Assembly (NCBI GenBank): GCA_049276515.1
Contig: JBASWO010000165.1
Location: 1-9,508 of the forward strand
Direction of reading: 5' to 3'
Origin: JAATFY01 sp049276515
GTDB taxonomy: Bacteria; Pseudomonadota; Alphaproteobacteria; UBA9219
Length of the DNA: 9,508 bases
In this document: in pieces, positions 5,848-9,508 of the stretch
How positions within the stretch are numbered: the first letter of the stretch is position 1
Layout of the letters: the number at the start of each line of letters is the position of its first letter
Notes under the pieces: generated by a model
Told to the model about the DNA's origin: nothing
The model's input: only the letters and a program-made list of their open reading frames with translations
Databases searched by the model: none
Program-made: the position numbers and the translations under genes

Positions 5848-7827
5848 ATGCCGGAATGTGGTGAAACAATTGAGTTACAAAAAGTAGCTAATGAGCAGAG
5901 CATTCAGCTGCTTGTGAATAGCGTAACTGATTACGCCATCTATATGCTCGACACTGAAGGTAAGGTGATTAGCTGGAACAGTGGTGCGCAACGCATTACA
6001 CAATATCATGCATCTGAAATCATAGGTTGCCATTTCAGTATTTTTTATATTCAAGAAGAGCGAGATAATCACGAGCCTGAATTAGCTCTTAATACGGCTC
6101 TTAAACAAGGTAAGTATGAATCCACAGGGTGGCATCTTCGTAAAGATGGCAGTCGCTTTATGGCGAATGTCATTATAACGCCCGTTTACAATGAAGAGCA
6201 TGACCTCCTGGGCTTCGCTAAAGTCACACGTGATATGACAGCTTTCCAACGCGCTGAAGAAAAAGTTCGCGAAGGTCTTATGCTCAAAGCCCTCGTTAAC
6301 ACAGCCGTTGATGGCATCATGATGATCGGTGGCGATGGAACAATCCATATGGCCAACCCAGCCTGCGAAAAATTATTTGGCTATCATCCGCGTGAATTAC
6401 TGGGTCAAAATTTCAAAATGGTTATTCATCCCGAATTTCATAAGGAATATGAAGCAAGTAGCAAATTTATTGGTATTGGTCGTGAAGTTGCTGGCAGACG
6501 TAAAGATGGCACCACCTTCCCTATGGGTCTCTCTATAGGTGAAGCTCAAAACTCCGATAGCCCAGTTTATGTTGGCATCATGCATGACCTCACTAATCTG
6601 AAACGTACTGAAGAGCAATTAGCTCAAGCTCAAAAGATGGAAACAGTTGGTCAGCTCTCTGGCGGCATTGCCCATGATTTTAATAACCTCCTGACAGTTA
6701 TTATTGGTAACGCCGACCTCTTAAGCGACAGTCTTGAGGAGCGCCCCGATCTCAGGGAAATTTGTGATACGATTTTAGGTGCAGGTGAACGTGGTGCAGA
6801 ACTAACCCAGCGCCTTTTAGCTTTTAGCCGTCGTCAAACCCTGCAACCAGCCGTTATCGACTGCGTTAAGCTGGTTCATAATATCAAAATGATGCTTCGC
6901 CGCACACTCAGCGAAGACATCAATATTACTATTTCAGCTGAAGGCAATCTGAATAAGGCGATTGCTGATCCAACTCAACTTGAAACAGCTATTCTCAACT
7001 TAGCTCTTAATGCACGCGATGCTATGCCCTTTGGTGGCAATCTTCACATCACTATAAATAACGCATCCTTAGATAAAAATTATCAGCTAGAGCAACCCGA
7101 AGTGCGTCCTGGTGATTACATCGTCATTGCCGTGACGGATGATGGCGAAGGCATGACACCCGAAGTGCGTCAAAGAGTTTTTGAGCCCTTCTTCACTACG
7201 AAAGAAATTGGCAAAGGAAGTGGACTTGGCCTCAGTATGGTCTATGGATTTATGAAGCAATCCAATGGCCATGTGGCTATCTATAGCGAACCAAGCTTGG
7301 GCACAACGGTTCGTCTTTATTTACCTGCCGCTGTTTCTGCTACGACAACTGAAAGTGTGCCCAAACCTGCTGTAGATCTAAGCGCGCTACGCGGAAGAGA
7401 AACAATTCTCGTTGCTGAAGATGATCCTTTTGTACGCGGCCATGCTGTAAGCAGTCTAGAAAGCTTTGGTTACCGGGTTCTCACAGCAATAGATGGCAGA
7501 GACGCCCTAGCTAAACTTAATCAAGACCCGACGATTGATGCTCTCTTTTCAGACGTCGTTATGCCGGGCGGATTAAGTGGTTGGGAGTTGGCCGAGCAGG
7601 CACAACGGCATAGGCCTGGATTAAAGGTCCTTTTAACGTCGGGCTATCCTATGGAAACATTGGCCGCACGTACGCCTCATAATCAAGATATAGCGATCTT
7701 AAACAAACCCTACCGTAAATCAGATCTTGGCCGTCGTATCCGCCAAATTCTTGATGCACCCGATGGTGATTATTTAGGCATTGGGGTCTCGGTACAGTCA
7801 TCTGGCAATTTTAGAGCGGCTGTTTAG
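5848..7827 (+). CDS. Soluble hybrid sensor histidine kinase (PAS-PAS-HisKA-HATPase-REC)
   Basis: The 659-residue protein senses a signal through two PAS domains and autophosphorylates on histidine. I start it at ATG 5848, which has GGAG 5 nt upstream; the frame is open back to TTG 5719 with no ribosome site. PAS 1 spans about 20-140 and PAS 2 about 145-260. PAS 2 resembles the FixL sensor domain (RRKDGTTFPMGLSIGE). The HisKA box is GQLSGGIAHDFNNLL with His276, of the HDFNN type. The ATPase shows the N box with Asn388 (ALNARDAM), DDGEGM (Asp432) and GSGLGLSM (459-462). The C-terminal receiver has the acidic pocket Glu524/Asp525/Asp526, phospho-acceptor Asp569 (FSDVVMPGG) and Lys620 (NKPYR). 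No membrane segment is visible, so it senses a cytoplasmic cue. No output regulator gene is adjacent. The phosphate may pass to a phosphotransferase such as ChpT or to a distant regulator (inference). Its stop lies 2 bp from the convergent recJ stop. Confidence 0.94.
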   Translation: MPECGETIELQKVANEQSIQLLVNSVTDYAIYMLDTEGKVISWNSGAQRITQYHASEIIGCHFSIFYIQEERDNHEPELALNTALKQGKYESTGWHLRKDGSRFMANVIITPVYNEEHDLLGFAKVTRDMTAFQRAEEKVREGLMLKALVNTAVDGIMMIGGDGTIHMANPACEKLFGYHPRELLGQNFKMVIHPEFHKEYEASSKFIGIGREVAGRRKDGTTFPMGLSIGEAQNSDSPVYVGIMHDLTNLKRTEEQLAQAQKMETVGQLSGGIAHDFNNLLTVIIGNADLLSDSLEERPDLREICDTILGAGERGAELTQRLLAFSRRQTLQPAVIDCVKLVHNIKMMLRRTLSEDINITISAEGNLNKAIADPTQLETAILNLALNARDAMPFGGNLHITINNASLDKNYQLEQPEVRPGDYIVIAVTDDGEGMTPEVRQRVFEPFFTTKEIGKGSGLGLSMVYGFMKQSNGHVAIYSEPSLGTTVRLYLPAAVSATTTESVPKPAVDLSALRGRETILVAEDDPFVRGHAVSSLESFGYRVLTAIDGRDALAKLNQDPTIDALFSDVVMPGGLSGWELAEQAQRHRPGLKVLLTSGYPMETLAARTPHNQDIAILNKPYRKSDLGRRIRQILDAPDGDYLGIGVSVQSSGNFRAAV

Positions 7828-7829
7828 AT

Positions 7830-9508
7830 TCAATTCTTACTGGCAGCATCTGTAATATGTAGCTGCACGCGCTCTTCGCCTTGCCATTCATCTAATCGTA
7901 AATGTCCAACCATATGGCATGTGTTTTGATTGGTACTTAAGAGTGCCTGTCCTAATTCACTTTCCATAGCACGGAAGGCTATGCCGCGGAGCCTGACCCC
8001 GCCCTGCATCACAATAACACTTACATGTTTTTCTCCAACAATATCGGCGCGAATAATACGGCAGTCAGCAAGTGCAAAGCGTGGCTCTGAATTACCCGTG
8101 CCAAATGGGCCCAAAGCAGAGAGCTTATGAATAAATTCAGGCTGTAGCGATGTTGAGGCCAGCAAGCCATCAACTGTAACCGTAGGTTTTAAGGGCTCAG
8201 CAGCTATTTGTTTGCCGATACGCTCTGCTAGAAAATCACGTAAGGCATCAAGCTTATCCCGAGCAACTGTAAAACCTGCTGCCATCTTATGGCCGCCACC
8301 ATTGATTAATAATCCTGCCTGCCGCGCCGCGATAATTGAGGCGCCGAGATCAATGTTTCCTATAGAGCGTCCAGAGCCCTTACCTACATCCTCTTCTAAG
8401 GCGATAACCAGGGCTGGATGTTGAAATTTATCCTTGAGACGGGCCGCAACGATACCAATAACGCCGGGGTGCCAGTTCTCAGACGCCACAAAAGCCATGG
8501 GTAGGTTTTCGGTCGGTATAATAGCTTCAGCTTCTTTTAAAACGCGCGCCTCTATTTCACGACGTTCATTATTTAAGGCATTCAATTTTTCGGCCAATTG
8601 CAGCGCGACCGAATGATCATCGGTTGAAAGCAGTCTTGCTCCCAAATCCGATTGCCCAACACGCCCGCCTGCATTAACGCGTGGCCCAAAAATAAAACCT
8701 GAAGCATATGTATCCATTTTGCCCTTCAAGCTTGCCGCATGAGCAAGAGCTTGAAGTCCAATATTCTTCTTTTGTGACATAATACGTAGGCCTTGCGAGA
8801 CAAAAGCACGATTGAGGCCAATTAATTTTACAACATCACAAACTGTTCCGAGAGCAACCAAATCAAGCCAAGCCAGTAAATCAGGTTCAGTCTTTGTAGA
8901 TCCATACCAACCTGCATTTCGTAAAGCGCGATTAGCTGCCACGACAAATAAATAAGTCACGCCAACAGCAGCAAGATAACCATACTGATTATGATCTTCA
9001 TCGAGACGGTTAGGATTTACGAGTGCGTGAGCTGCAGGAAGCATAGGCTCAGAGGCATGATGATCAAGCACAACGACATCTAGACCTAAATTTTGTGCTA
9101 CCTTAAGAGGCTCATGGGCAGTGGTTCCGCAATCCACGCAGAGAACGAGTTTTACTCCCTCTTCTGCCAACAGTTTCATCGCCGCAATATTAGGACCATA
9201 ACCTTCTTGCATGCGATCAGGGACATAAAGCCTAGCTTCAGCTCCAATCGCCTTTAGAAAACGAATGAGAAGTGCTGATGATGTGGCACCATCGACGTCA
9301 TAATCACCAAAAATAGCAATTTTCTCATTTTGCTTGAGGGCCTCTACTAAACGTGCGGCCGCTTTATCCATATCTTTAAAGAGACTGGGATCAGGCAGTA
9401 GATCTCGAAGACGCGGCTCCAAAAACTGTCCGGCACCCTCAAGATCCACACCTCGCGCACTCAGGCTACGCGCCAAAATATCTGGTAGCGTATGGCGTTG
9501 TGAAAGAG
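7830..9508 (-). CDS. recJ: Single-stranded-DNA-specific exonuclease RecJ (5' end outside window)
   Basis: RecJ degrades single-stranded DNA 5' to 3' in RecF-pathway recombination, mismatch repair and replication-fork processing. The visible 558 residues run from the right edge to TGA 7832-7830. The frame stays open through 9508 (LSQRHTLPDILARSLSARG), matching the usual RecJ N-terminal region. The gene therefore continues upstream, and the TTG at 9476 is not its start. Perhaps a few tens of residues are missing. The DHH phosphoesterase domain shows motif I IFGDYDVDG (GDYDVDG at 9288-9308), LCVDCGTT, and motif III DHH (9057-9065), whose Asp and His residues bind Mn/Mg. The DHHA1 domain carries GGGHKMAAG (8274-8300) for substrate binding. 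The RecJ OB domain follows to the C-terminus (RLRGIAFRAMESELG and HMVGHLRLDEWQGEERVQL). No truncation or missing catalytic residue is seen in this part. It is convergent with the sensor kinase, and I see no terminator between them. Confidence 0.97.
   Translation of the reverse strand, partial: LSQRHTLPDILARSLSARGVDLEGAGQFLEPRLRDLLPDPSLFKDMDKAAARLVEALKQNEKIAIFGDYDVDGATSSALLIRFLKAIGAEARLYVPDRMQEGYGPNIAAMKLLAEEGVKLVLCVDCGTTAHEPLKVAQNLGLDVVVLDHHASEPMLPAAHALVNPNRLDEDHNQYGYLAAVGVTYLFVVAANRALRNAGWYGSTKTEPDLLAWLDLVALGTVCDVVKLIGLNRAFVSQGLRIMSQKKNIGLQALAHAASLKGKMDTYASGFIFGPRVNAGGRVGQSDLGARLLSTDDHSVALQLAEKLNALNNERREIEARVLKEAEAIIPTENLPMAFVASENWHPGVIGIVAARLKDKFQHPALVIALEEDVGKGSGRSIGNIDLGASIIAARQAGLLINGGGHKMAAGFTVARDKLDALRDFLAERIGKQIAAEPLKPTVTVDGLLASTSLQPEFIHKLSALGPFGTGNSEPRFALADCRIIRADIVGEKHVSVIVMQGGVRLRGIAFRAMESELGQALLSTNQNTCHMVGHLRLDEWQGEERVQLHITDAASKN

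Noticed and set aside
9474..9476. TTG at 9476-9474 as the recJ start
   Set aside because: The frame stays open to the right edge and the upstream residues (LSQRHTLPDIL) fit the RecJ N-terminal region, so the gene simply runs out of the window.

Overview
The window reads as a stretch of alphaproteobacterial chromosome with moderate GC content. The strongest taxonomic marker is gcrA, a cell-cycle regulator largely restricted to Alphaproteobacteria. The alphaproteobacterial style of ParE and the scarcity of GANTC (CcrM-type) methylation sites agree with this. I cannot name the genus. I see no transposase, integrase, tRNA, rRNA, CRISPR array or phage gene, so this looks like core genome rather than an island.

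Layout, left to right. 1-297 is the 3' end of an NADP-dependent isocitrate dehydrogenase gene (icd, +), followed by a hairpin terminator that also serves the convergent gcrA (357-917, -). A regulatory region of about 400 bp (918-1334) lies upstream of gcrA. It carries two perfect DnaA boxes, an 18-bp palindrome made of two near-DnaA boxes, and a fused pair of GANTC sites. It also holds a possible 49-codon gene on the minus strand with an excellent Shine-Dalgarno sequence. To the right come an unrecognised 319-aa protein gene (+), parE (topoisomerase IV subunit B, +) and a PLP-dependent class I/II aminotransferase gene (+). A soluble hybrid sensor histidine kinase (two PAS domains, kinase core, receiver, +) follows. 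The window ends with most of recJ (-), whose stop lies 2 bp from the kinase stop and whose 5' end runs off the right edge.

How it fits together. GcrA, DnaA and CcrM form a known cell-cycle circuit in Caulobacter. Here DnaA boxes and GANTC sites sit together upstream of gcrA, and a chromosome-decatenating topoisomerase gene diverges on the other side. The intergenic region is therefore either a gcrA promoter wired to DnaA and DNA methylation, or a chromosomal origin, or both. That node is the most interesting part of the window. The metabolic genes (icd, aminotransferase), the sensor kinase and recJ look like ordinary neighbours. I did not find a defence system, biosynthetic cluster or other obviously new multi-gene system.
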